Under the pieces are notes generated by a model that searched no databases, was not told the DNA's origin, and saw only the letters and a program-made list of their open reading frames with translations. Positions 22,119 to 32,891 of a stretch of DNA of 64,000 nucleotides are shown here, piece by piece. Position 1 is the stretch's first letter. Each line of letters starts with the position of its first letter. Source of the stretch: Paguma larvata (lineage: Eukaryota; Chordata; Mammalia; Carnivora; Viverridae); contig CM057826.1 in NCBI GenBank assembly GCA_030068075.1, positions 116,522,746-116,586,745 on the forward strand, given 5' to 3'. The position numbers and the translations under genes are program-made.

Positions 22119-23339
22119 AATACACATGTGAAAATATTAAAGACCTTAAAAGATCTGAGACACTCAAATACAAATTTGTGGGCCTTAATTTGGATAAGCG
22201 TGCAAACGAATTACTAGAGAGAGACATACAATTGGCAAAGTGTCAATACAGACCAGATATGTGATGATACTAGTTTATTAATGTTATATTACTTAGTATT
22301 AATATATTATTAGTTTATTAATATTAATACTTCTGTATTTAGAAGAATTGTCTGTTTAAGACAGTGAAGAGTCAGATGACATTATATGATGGCTGAGATT
22401 GGTTTCACAGTGATTCAAGGGGGTAACACGGTGGAGACTGAAGTGAAACAATGTAGGGCATTAGTTGAAGCTGGACAGTGGGATCAGAGATGTTCATTCT
22501 ACCATTCCACTTTTGTACAGATTTGAAAATTTCCATATTTAAAAATTGTTAGTGGGGGTTTCTCTGGGTTGTGAAGTTTAGAGTCCTTTTTCTTTAAAAA
22601 TTTTCTATTTCCCAATGCTTCTACAATGAGTGTGTATTATTTTACATGCAAAAAAAAATAATAAAGTTGCTCTTTGGCTGCCTCAACTGAGAGAGAGCAG
22701 GCAAGTGTCTCTCAGAGGAGGGGGATGGAAGGGTAGTGTGGAGCCATCAAAGGAGAAAAGAGTAGAGAGCAGGAAAAGCTAAATGGAGACTCTCTCCTCC
22801 AGGCAGAGACTGGGAACAGCTGCAGGGTGGGACCAGGGTTACAGCGTGGGAAGGGACAAGTGGCTTGCTGAGTTCAGAGCTTGAGGTAACAGCTGTTGAG
22901 ATAAGAAGCCAAAAAGATGACTTGAGAAGGGACAGTGGCTGGAAAGAGGAGCACCTGGCAGGCAGGGACTTTGGAAGATGTCTTTCCCCTTTTGTCCAAC
23001 CCAATGCTGACTTGAACTTGAACTAGATTCATTGAGGAATTCAACACTAGCCCTGCTCTGAACCTGGTGCACCAGTAGCCAAGATGGTGCAGTAAGGACA
23101 GGGCGGGGGGGGGAGGGGCGTGGAGCAGAGAGGCAGTGGAGGGCTGGAGCCAGAGTTAGACTGAAGAAATCTCCCTTCTTCATCCTTCCACTCAGATTTA
23201 CTCATCAGAATGGCAGCAAAGACAGAGTTCCCTGTCAGTCTGCTCCTGAGTGGCCTTACCACAAGGCTCCTGGGGAGGCTCTTCCCTCTCTCCTTGAACT
23301 GGTTAATTTGAAACTCTTCGGACTTCAGCACAACCTCCT

Positions 23340-23560
23340 TTCCTCCTAGAGGTCATCTTGCTCCCTGACCAAGGCAAATCCCTACCCATCAGGCAGTGCT
23401 CTTCATAGTACTTACGATAGCTATGATCTTACATTTATTTTCAGTATTTAGTTAATATTTGTTTCCTTCAATGCATGGTTAAGCTCCTTGTGGGCAGGGA
23501 GCAAGCCTATCCTAGAACATCACCTGGCCTTACTAACTATGGAATAAATGAAGGAGAAAA
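23340..23560 (+). mobile_element. L2 relic, + strand
   Basis: TTCATAGTACTTACGATAGC, AAGCTCCTTGTGGGCAGGGA and GGAATAAATGAAGG are L2 3'-end landmarks. Confidence 0.65.
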
Positions 23561-23884
23561 GTTGTAGTTGTTGGATTGGGCCCTTAATGTTTATTTCACC
23601 TGGGCCATTTTGGAACTCCATCAGAAATGTCTGTCCATCTCTCTCAACTTAACTAAGGAAGGAAGCCTTCCCTTACATCTCCCCACGAGTTCCTGTGTCT
23701 ATTTCAGGCCACCAAGTCTCTCACTGATGACAAGGGACTTGAGGCAGGGATACGGTGCTCGACCCAGAGGTGACAATAGAAGTAATCTGTGGGACTTCCA
23801 GGTCCAGCAGTGAATTCTGCTTCAGGGCCAGTATACGGTCTACAGTGGAGGGGCGTAAGGGGGACACAAGTTCTCCAGTACCTC

Positions 23885-24160
23885 TCATCACCTCAACTCA
23901 AATGTCACTTCTTCTTGGGAGGCTTTCTCTACCCCTCCCCCTACCATTACAGTCATATAACCCTCTTTTTCTGAGAACTTGCTATGATTTCTAACTAGAC
24001 ATTTTTTTTAGTGCAATTTGTTGTCTCATCTGCTAGTCTGAAAGTCTATGAGCTCAGTTTGGATCAGGTCTGCTTGTTCATTCTTACAGGACAGTGTTTA
24101 GAACAGGGCCTGGCTCATAGTAGATGCCCAATAAGTAAGCGATGAATGAATGAATACGAG
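23885..24160 (+). mobile_element. L2 relic, + strand
   Basis: CAACTCAAATGTCACTTCTTC, GGAGGCTTTCTCTACCC, ACAGTGTTTAGAACAGGGCC and GGCTCATAGTAGATGCCCAA match the L2 3' end in order. Confidence 0.75.
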
Positions 24161-24338
24161 AATAAACACATGAATGATCTAATGGATAAGCTACAGAAAG
24201 GCTGGCAAGGCCACTGGGAAAAAAGGAAACAGATGGGGTCAAGGGAGGGGCAAGAACCGCCCAAACCTTCCAGTTTGCTGCCTTCTAAAGACCTTCTAAG
24301 AAGGATCTTGAGTTCTTGAAACATGTGCAGGACTGCAT

Positions 24339-24373
24339 ATGCCAAGGAGGTGGAGTCTTTACCTCCTTGGCAT
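24339..24373. repeat. Perfect 13-bp hairpin
   Basis: Arms ATGCCAAGGAGGT (24339-24351) and ACCTCCTTGGCAT (24361-24373), loop of 9 nt. The pairing extends outward with one mismatch. Confidence 0.92.
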
Positions 24374-24719
24374 GTGCTGAGATCTCCTGGGTTCTTGTAG
24401 CAGTGAGCACTCACCATCTACAGCATGTAAGCAATGTTGGCAGAAAGTACCTGACCATCAAGGAGCCAGGGGAAGGTGACCTAAGCCCTGCCCTTTCTCT
24501 CTCTCCTGAGTTCCTTGGACTCCTCTAGACACCTAACTTCTAACACGGAGATCTGGCCCAAAGCCCGCCCCACTCCTCTCAGACCAACTAAAGGTCTTTC
24601 GGCTGTTTCCTTCCCCACCACCCGCAGGGGGTTCCTGTCTCAGCAGGAATTCATACTCAGTTGAAATGAGCAGCTGGGGTAGCCTGGATGGGAGGGTGTG
24701 TGGTAGTGAGCACAGATCA

Positions 24720-25320
24720 AAGACTCTGTGTGTGAGGGAGAGAGTTAGGGGGGAAATGTGTGTGCTGGCTTGCCTACAAGTACAAAGAAATGAGAGACAG
24801 AGACAAAGAGTAAGAGACAGAATAAGAGCGAAACAGATAAATGAAGAGTAATAGGAAGAGACACAGCGATGCAGACAGAGACAGACTACACACTTAGAGA
24901 TACAGCGACAGAGACACAACGAGACAAGAAAAGAGACACAGGCTAAGAACAAAGAGGAAAGCAGAAATAGCGAGAGATTGAGAAACCAAGAGACTAGAGA
25001 CGGAGGAACATAAGGACACTAGGAAAGACGGAGAGAAAAGAGGCCAAGGAAAGAGACTGGGAGGCAGAAACGGAGAGAAAAGAAACAGAGACTGAGACTA
25101 AAGAAGAGTCACATTTATTCATTAATTCCACATTTATTGAGCACCCAGGATGGCAGGTGCAGTGTGAGGCAAAGATCAGTCCAAGTAGACACAAATGGCA
25201 GGGACCAATAAAGATAGAAACTGAGACAGAGACAGAAAGAGAGGGAGAGGCAAAGACCACAAACTGAGATAAGAGACTGAGGGAAGGGAAACGAGACAAG
25301 AAAGAGTGGCAGAGACAAAA
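24720..25320. repeat. Long degenerate GA-rich (GAGACA-type) tract
   Basis: About 600 bp of purine-rich sequence made of GAGACAGA, AAGAGACA and similar units. It is interrupted near 25110-25215 by a reverse L2-like piece (CATTTATTGAGCACCCAGGA). It lies about 0.6 kb beyond constant exon 1, in the following intron. Confidence 0.9.
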
Positions 25321-25901
25321 GACCTGCAGGTAGACAGGGCAAGACCAGTTTCAGGACCGAGGCAGCCCGGAGTGGGACAGGAGGAGGGAGACCTGTCCCC
25401 GGAGCTCCCTCCTCAGCCCATCCTCTGGTGGTGTAGTCTCCACTTCCCCCAACACCTGACCTACCTCCCCCACCTCTCCTGGGCTCTTACCCCCAGACTC
25501 TGGAGGAGGTTCTGACTGGTGAGTGTGCCTCCTCCCTGCCTTCCGTCCCCGGAGTCTCTGCCTGAACCCCAGCCCAAGCAGGAGCAGGGGGACTTAGAAA
25601 TTAGATGGGTTCCACCTAGAGACCACCTTAGGATGAGGATGTAGGAAAAGATTCACCTGGTGAGAAAGGGAGCGGCTGAGGTGTGAAATGAGCTTTCAAA
25701 ATAGGTAGAGTAGAAGCCTTTTCTTTCTGGGGTCTGTGTACCAGCCCCCAATACACCAAAACCTCCCTGAAGTCTGGAACTGAAGGAAGGAGCCAAATGT
25801 AGCAAATGCTGAGCCCTCCCCCACCTCCTCCCACGTCATCGCTGAGAAAATGCCGCAGAGAAGAGGGTGGGCTGGAGAAGCAGTCTGAAGCAGTCACCTA
25901 C

Positions 25902-25960
25902 CCGCTGGTGCCAGGTCTCTGGGCCTGAGAGAATCGCCAGTCCGTGTTGGGCGGGGCTTG
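25902..25960 (-). CDS. PCDHG constant region: PCDHG constant exon 1
   Basis: The first shared exon, 59 nt, between acceptor TTTCTCCACAG (AG at 25961-25962) and donor GTAGGT. It begins in phase 0 and encodes [20 protein letters not shown], the last Gly being completed by exon 2. Every gamma variable exon in this window ends in phase 0 at a GT donor and so joins here in frame. The residues are those I know for human and mouse. Together with exons 2 and 3 it gives 375 nt, that is 124 residues and a stop. Confidence 0.98.
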
Positions 25961-27339
25961 CTGTGGAGAAAACAGAGGGAAAAGGGCTGAGTATTCACAA
26001 ACAGTCAGATTGTCACCAGACTCTGGGGATGGGCAGGGAGGGAAAGAGGCGAATGGACACAGAGAAAGAGGAGGGAGGGAAAGATTCATCTCCGAAGACG
26101 AAACATACTTCAGGTCTCAGAGATCTGAAGCAAAGAGTTTATAAAATAACATTAATCTGACCATAGTGAGCAAACCCAGATTCCTTTGCTGAAGAAATAG
26201 CCCATTCCTCCAAACCCACAGACTCAGAAATTCTGAACCGAGATTCAAGGGCTGAAGTGTCTTCTGTGGAACCAGAGGGAGGGGTGCAGAAAAGGCCCTC
26301 AAAAGTGGCAAAGGAGATTTTAGATGAGAATTCCACCAGCCACTAGAAAGAATTTATTTAGCTCCTCAGCTGGGAACAAAGCATCCTTGCAGCAAGATGG
26401 CTGCTGCTCCCAGTAACCCTTTTTGTGCCAGGTTGTGCTGTAATGCATTCAGAGGGAAGCCTCCTCCAGACCCTTGGCTCTCAAGAATCCCTTCCCACAG
26501 CTAAATACATTATTAACTTAGGAGTCATGCCAGACTGATCCTTTGCAGGGCATCCAAGCCCCAGGACACCCCTCACCCCCAGAACTCTGCCAGACAATGG
26601 CTGTGACTAAGGAGGAGAGAACAAGGCTGCTCTGTCTGGGATAGAGAAAACTGCTGGGATGGAGCCCAGCCGAGATCTAGCTCCCACAGCCTCCAAAGCC
26701 TCTAAGCAGAGCCAGCTAAGTCTCCAGGGCTCCCAAGAGGCTGATCTGTAGCCATGTCCCACCTGGGTGAAGGTGTGGGCCTTTGGCCAGCAGCTTCACT
26801 CCTGAGTCCCTTCCAGCCTTTCTGGGCTGTGCTGGTAATAGAGTCTCACTCTCACTCCCAGAAGCAGAGGAGAAGGGTAAGCATCTCTGATTATACTAGG
26901 GAGAAGAGAGACCCAAGGCTGCCAAATATCTCACCCCAAGGCTCACAGGCATCAGTGATAAGAGCAGAACCCAGAAAGTTAGCATCCCAGGTACAACTCG
27001 AGTCACCAGCACCAGTCCAGGGCTGCTGGGGGGAAAGGCACTGGGATGCCTACTCATCATCACCCGCTATATTCTTAGACACAGGACAATCTATGTATGA
27101 TCCGTGCAAGAACCGTGAATCATACAAGAACCATGACAGAATGGAGGAGAGTTGCTGGGCAAAACTCAAAATCTGCACAAAGACGGCGGGTCCAAAGTGT
27201 GTTCAGCAAGGGCTACTCAGAGACAAGGAGCCCCAGAAAGACTTTTCTCTAACATATAAAGCCCTAAAAGGGAACGAATCCCATCTATGCCCCATCCCAA
27301 CAGATGCAAACTGCCCTCCCATCTTCCAGCTTTGTGAAA

Positions 27340-27500
27340 GCACAAATTCTAGAATTAGACCTGAGTTAGATCTTTTTCTACTCCTTACCCTGTGAACCTG
27401 AGCAAGTCACTTGACCTCTGTGAAATGCAGTTATAAGGTGAGGAAGATAGTATCTATGCAACAAAACTCTTGGGAAGAGCAAGTGAGACGTGGTACTCCT
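27340..27500 (+). mobile_element. MIR relic, + strand
   Basis: GAATTAGACCTGAGTTAGATC, CCTGTGAACCTGAGCAAGTC and ACTTGACCTCTGTGAAATGC follow MIR. Confidence 0.75.
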
Positions 27501-28232
27501 ACGAGGTATTGCAGGAAGGCTCTTTCGATCAGCTATCACATGGGGGTGTTGTTTCAAACTCCAATTCCGATTCAGCAAGGGCAGGGTGGAGCATGAGTAT
27601 ATTTTGAGTAAAAGCTCCTAAGTTTATGGAAACTTGTGCCTTTTCACTATTATAGTTTCCCCATTGATGAGGGCACCCCAGCATCTGACAGAGGCTGTGG
27701 CTTTCCATCAGTGGAAGGAGGGATTGACAGAGTCTCAGATGCTCTGGTCACCCCCAAAGCCCTGACCCAAGATCGCAAGAACACATCAAGGTCACGACAG
27801 AGCCAAAAGCTTGAGTGTCCAGAGTCCAGGTGCTTCATGCCCCCACTTCCTGTGACAGGACAGGCAGTGACTGTCACTGAGATCCCAGGCTACCTATCCT
27901 ACCCTTGGCCCACAGGGTAGCTCAGCCAGCCCCCAAAGCTTCTGGGCTGGAGGCACCGCTGCCCTCTGCTTGGAGCCCTAGCACTATGGGGTGGCCCACC
28001 GTAGAGTCAAAAACTCTTGCCCAAATGTGATCGGATCTAGCCCCAGGCAGAGGCAGGAAAAGGCTCCCGAGTCCTTCCAGGCCCTGGGAAACTGTGCCAT
28101 GGGATCCTCACCAAGGTGTGATCAGTCAGGAGTGAGCACCTCTGAGGCCAGCAGTCAGGTAGTTGGGAAGGTGTGAGGGGCCCAGGGACAGGCAGTGCAG
28201 GTGAACCTGGCAGCGTCTGTAAGCCCAGGTGC

Positions 28233-28257
28233 AGGTGTGTGTATGTGTGTGTGTGCA
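28233..28257. repeat. TG microsatellite
   Basis: Short (TG)n run interrupted by TATG. Confidence 0.8.
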
Positions 28258-28842
28258 GATGAAGTGAGGCAAGCCTGTTGCTACATGTGGCCAGTGGGTG
28301 TGTTCTGCAAGGAGAACATGCATGAAGCCTGGGTGTACACTGATCCTGTCTACAGATAAAATTTGTTTCATGGGGGAATAAGTAAGGTTGAGATTAACAC
28401 TGAAGTCACAGATCAAGGGAATGGAAGAAGCAATTTAAAGACTACCACAGCAAGGTAGCTTGGGGAGTCAAGGAGGCTGCATGCAGGCACAGATCTATGA
28501 CTGCCTCCACCCAGGACCACCCCCCTGCCCCTCAACCCTGGGCATAAAGACTGCTGGGCCCCAGCCTTTTCTGAGTGACGGAGGTGGGGACCTATAATCG
28601 CCTACAATCACGGCCACTTGCTGGTGCTCAGAGTCCTATCCCCTCCATGGCATTCCACACAATCAGTCCAAATGGTCCCAACAATCAGGTGGAGGGCAGG
28701 CAACACTGGGCTCCATCCTCCACCCCCACACCCCCACCCCCTCCCAAGAGGAGTGGATATAAACTCGAAGTCCCTTTTGTGGATGGGCTGCTTCTCCATC
28801 GCAGCCCACAGGGGTCGTCCTGGGCAGTGTTGAGCCCCTCAC

Positions 28843-31302
28843 CTGGTTCCGCTCCCGCAGCGTATTAGAGCGGGACCGGAAGGCATCAGGCTCCAGCACC
28901 AGCGCCGAGGGCTGCTGGACACTGAGGGGCCTTAGAAAAGTGAAGTCACTGCCATCCGAGGCTGGTGAAAAGCACGTCCTGTAGCAGTGGCTCTGCGAGT
29001 CTGTGGGCCGCAGCGTCACCTCCATGTACTTGAGTGTGCCGTCTGAGCTCACCTGCAGGTTGGGACTGGACTGCTTATAGAAGTCCCTAGAGGGAGAGTC
29101 CTGGCGCGTGCAACACGGGCCCCCACCCCCTTCTGCATCTGTGTGCCCCCGAAGGCACTTGGCTGACAGAAAGGTGAAGGTGACTAAGGATAAGAGACTG
29201 ATGGCTGCAAGAGCCACAATGAGGTAAAGGGTAAGGTCTGAACGCTCAGGAGGAAGTGTGAGGAAATCGTTGGATTTGGGCATTTCCTCAGGGTCCTCAT
29301 CCTCCAGAACCAGCAACACTGTGGCTGTAGAGGAGAGCGAAGGGTCACCATTGTCCCTCACCAGGACCACAACCTGCTGGGTGTCAGAGTCATCCTCCCG
29401 TAAGGCCCGGGCTGTGCGCACCTCCCCAGTATGTACAGACACCAGGAACAGTCCTGGAGCTGTAGACTGTGGCAACAGTGAATAGGAGAGCCATGCATTG
29501 TGGCCTGCATCAGCATCCACAGCTGTCACTTTGGTGACCAAGGAGCCAGGAGGAGCAGAGCGAGGGAGACGCTGGGGGACTGACAGTTCCCAGCCAGGTC
29601 TTGGGTGCAGCACCCTTGGTGCATTATCATTCTGATCCAGGACAAACACATGCAGAGACGTGTTCGCGTGCAATGGGGGAGAGCCAGAGTCTCGCACCCC
29701 CACCATGATGTGCAGCATTTGCAGCAATTCGTAGTCAAAGGTGCGCTGGGCAAAGACCCGCCCATCCTCAGGGTTGACATATACAAAGGAGGAAGCTGGG
29801 GCTCCCTGAATTTGAGTCCCTACAATGGAGTAGGTGAGATGGGCATTATCCCCAGTGTCTGGGTCCGAGGCAGCCACACTGCAAAGAAGGGAACCTGGAG
29901 GCCGGTTTTCTGGGATGTAAGCAGTATAGAGCTGTTGAGTAAAGTAGGGTGCATTGTCGTTAACATCTGAAATGTTCAGCCTGACGGTGAGATGTGCGTG
30001 CAGGGAAGGTGAGCCTGCATCACTGGCAAGCAGCTCAATGACATAGTGGGATGTGGTCTCCCGGTCCAAAGGCTGGCTGGTTAGCAGTGAGTAGTGGTTC
30101 TCAGAAGGCTTAATCTGAAATGGCAGGTTGGGGGAGATATCAAGGCTCACTTCACCATTTCTCCCCGAGTCTCGGTCTCGCACATTAAACAAGCCCACTA
30201 CTGTGCCCACTGGTGTGCTCTCCAGGATAGGGTTGACCAAAGAGGCCAGTAGTACCTCTGGGGCATTGTCATTGGCATCTTCTACATCCACTTGAATCAT
30301 ACAGTGGCCTTCCATGGCTGGTTGTCCCTGGTCACGGGCTCTTGCATGAATTTCATAGAAACTTGACTCCTCAAAGTCTATGGGACCCAACACGTGGATT
30401 GCTCCACTGCTAGGGTCTAGGCCAAAGAGATTACGCACTACCTCAGATGTGTGGTCTCCGAAAGAATAGTCTAGTTGGCCATTGGTGCCCTCGTCTGGAT
30501 CAGTGGCATTGAGGCGGAGCAGCAGTGTACCCGTGGGTGCATTCTCTGGGAGCCCCACACGTAAAACTGAGGACTGGAAAATTGGAGCATTATCATTAAC
30601 GTCCAGTACAATGACAGAGATAAGAGTGGTCCCTGAGCGGGCTGGGATACCCCCATCCACAGCAGTGAGCACCAGCTGATGTCTTGCCTGGGCTTCTCGG
30701 TCCAGCTGCTGCTCTAGCACCAGCTCTGGGAATAGCTTCCCATCTTTTAGGGTCTTCACATTCAGAAAGAAATGGCTGCTGGGGCTTAGAGTGTAGAAGC
30801 TCACAGTATTGGTGCCCACGTCCGGATCCTGGGCACTATCCAGGGGGAATCGGGCCCCAAGCGCAGCTGATTCTGAGATACGTATCTCTCGCTCCGGGGT
30901 GGCAAAGCCAGGAGAGTTGTCATTGAGATCCAGGATCTCTACCTCTACGCGGATTAGTTCCAGGGGGTGTTCAGTCACCACCTGTATTGGCAGCAGGCAG
31001 CTTGTACTGGCTCCACATAGGCTCTCTCGGTCAATCTTTTGATTCACTGCCAGAGCACCACTCATCAAGCTCAGGGAAAAAAAGTGTCCATTCTCCTCAG
31101 ACCCCAACCGCAGTCGGCGGCTCAACAGATCTGTCACCTTTAAGCCTAGATCCTGAGCAACATTCCCCACCAGCGTCCCCGGCTCAGACTCCTCCACCAC
31201 TGAGTAACGAAGCTGCCCGGACACCCAGCCCCAGCAGCACAAGGACAACATGAACAGCACTTGCCATTTCCCGGTGAGCTGTGGGGGTGTCTTGGGCCCC
31301 AT
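28843..31302 (-). CDS. PCDHGC5: PCDHGC5 variable exon
   Basis: A C-type gamma-protocadherin: a neuronal homophilic adhesion and recognition protein in the plasma membrane, joining in cis with other clustered protocadherins. The exon gives 820 residues from ATG at 31302 to LRERNQ and donor GTGAGG at 28842; with the constant tail it is 944 aa, the length I know for human. It has a signal peptide at about 1-29 (ends WGWVSG), then six cadherin repeats. The inter-repeat calcium motifs are DLNDNSP 125-131, DVNDNAP 234-240, DANDNAP 342-348, DVNDNAP 447-453 and DQNDNAP 556-562. DRE motifs are at 91-93, 201-203 and 413-415. The membrane helix is about 689-713, followed by CLRGH and a private cytoplasmic part. 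The open frame runs past the donor, but splicing removes that. No damage seen. Confidence 0.97.
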
Positions 31303-31620
31303 GACCCAAAGGACCCTTCCTGGACACTGACTCTGTGCTGTCCTGTCTCTCCAAGGCAGACCCAGGTCTTGGAATGTAGCAGCTGAAATCTCTTGTGTCT
31401 CCTTCCAGCCTCTTAAAAACTGCTCCGAGGTTTGTCTGCCTGCAGCAGTTCTTCTTAGTCACCAAATGGCGGGGGTGGGTGGGGAGGAGGGGAACTGAAT
31501 CTGAGTGGAGCTGGGGAACAGGAGGAGGAGAGGTGGGCAGGAAGAACAGATCCCCCACCTCTGCTCTGAGTCTGATTGGCCAAAAAGTCTGTCTGCTCTC
31601 AACCAATTATGAAGTCTCCT
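31303..31620 (-). promoter_or_regulatory. PCDHGC5: PCDHGC5 5' UTR and promoter region
   Basis: Sequence directly upstream of the C5 start. CCAAT boxes occur at 31575-31579 (ATTGG on +) and 31603-31607 (CCAAT on +). A G-rich tract lies on the + (template) strand at 31468-31493. I find no CGCT core in this interval, consistent with the published absence of the conserved element from C5. The transcription start was not determined. Confidence 0.5.
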
Positions 31621-32891
31621 CAGTCCTAGAAACCTTAGGAACAGGCAAATCTGTGTCAATGAAGCCTCCTACCTTCCCACTCATTTCATGCTGCAGGTTG
31701 ATTCAGCCCCCTTGGCAGCAAAGTTTGACAGCTCAGATGGTGCTCAACAGGGAAGACAAAGTGGTACAAAACTTCTCAGGGTTCTGTCCCAGTAACTTCC
31801 CTCAGGACTTTAGAAGCTTCCACTACTTGGCTTAAACCAACAAAATTTTGTCTTTCCAGGGGAGGCAAAGTTCATGTGAACCCACCCACCCACCCCATTC
31901 TGCCAAACACAGCTAAGGTAAGAGAAAACATTTGTTAGGATCCTATAAAGGCTCACTCTGACTCTCCATCAGTGCTTTGAGGAATCTCAACGTCATCTGA
32001 TGGTTACAGGATTCAGCTTTTCTGAGATCCCTGACTTGACCTGTGGAATGAGCATAACAGCTGGGAGTAAGGGGAACATTCCTGGGACTGATCTGGGTCA
32101 CCTAGGAGAGTGACTAGAAGCTAGGTATGGTCTCTAGGATTTATGGTTGCACCAAATCAGAAGTCTACTCAAAGACTTCCAGAGTGGCTGTCTTTGAGTT
32201 CCTCAGCTGAAACCAGTTTTCTGACATGAAGTGATTTCACTTACACATTGCTTTTCCCCTCAAATAAGTAACACTCCCCTGCCCCCAAGTCTCTTGCATC
32301 TAGCTCAAATGGAATCTGATTGGGATTCCTACAGACTTGGACTTAAAGATCTCTGCTTGCATCCTGATGCCTCCCTACTTCACTCAGCTCTCTCCTCTTA
32401 GTGCTCTCTGCTGTTTCAAGCAGCGGGTTCTCTCTATAATGGGTTGGGGGTACTTGATATTGTGGGGCAAAAAGAGCAGTCATACTTGATTCACTGGGAA
32501 ATGATAACCTAGAGTGAAGGTCATCCAGAACCTGCCCCCCTCACTCAGAAAGAGAAAGCAACCGCTTGGGTTTAGGTGACTGCCTAGTACATCCTACCCC
32601 TGTGCAGTACCACCATCTATGCTCCCACATTCTGGCACCATGCTTCCACAACATCCTGGCTCTTGATCATTACCTTCATTTCTTACCCTCAGGTACATAA
32701 CCCACCTTAAGTACTAATTTGTGACAACTTCCTGGCTACTCACAAAATACTTCTAAAGCACACCATCTACAACATAGTTACCACTCACTATGGGCTCTTG
32801 CAGAGAGACCAACAGTCCCAGGGACATGACCCAGCCATATGCTCGGATGAGAATAACCCCCAAGCACTGGCTGAGCCTGCAAAGGTCTCAC
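31621..32891. other. Spacer between PCDHGC5 and PCDHGC4
   Basis: About 1.3 kb of unique-looking sequence. It is intron for C4 and C3 transcripts and may hold distal C5 promoter sequence. No gene or transposon recognised. Confidence 0.7.

Larger units (their letters stand above)
17863..25901 (-). other. PCDHG constant region: PCDHG intron between constant exons 1 and 2
   Basis: Bounded by donor GTAGGT (25901 downward) and the acceptor at 17863-17864. No additional exon recognised. It holds CanSINEs, L2 and MIR relics, an AT-rich microsatellite, the 24339 hairpin and a long GA-rich tract. Confidence 0.9.
25961..28842 (-). other. Interval between PCDHGC5 variable exon and constant exon 1
   Basis: Intron for all variable exons; no further exon seen. 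It contains a YY1-type CAAGATGGCTGC (26393-26404), a MIR relic (27340-27500) and a TG microsatellite (28233-28257). A 213-codon open frame on the + strand at 26754-27395 shows no family resemblance and runs into the MIR, so I treat it as accidental. Confidence 0.8.

Noticed and set aside
24720..25320. CRISPR-like or satellite array
   Set aside because: Units are short, irregular and purine-only, with no spacer structure; simple-sequence drift explains it, and the host is a mammal.
26754..27395. 213-codon open frame on the + strand
   Set aside because: It has no recognisable domain, lies in a PCDHG intron and its 3' end is made of a MIR element.
28663..28842. Reading of PCDHGC5 beyond LRERNQ to the next stop
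   Set aside because: A consensus donor (CAG|GTGAGG) in phase 0 sits at this point, as in C4 and C3, and joining to constant exon 1 gives the expected protein.
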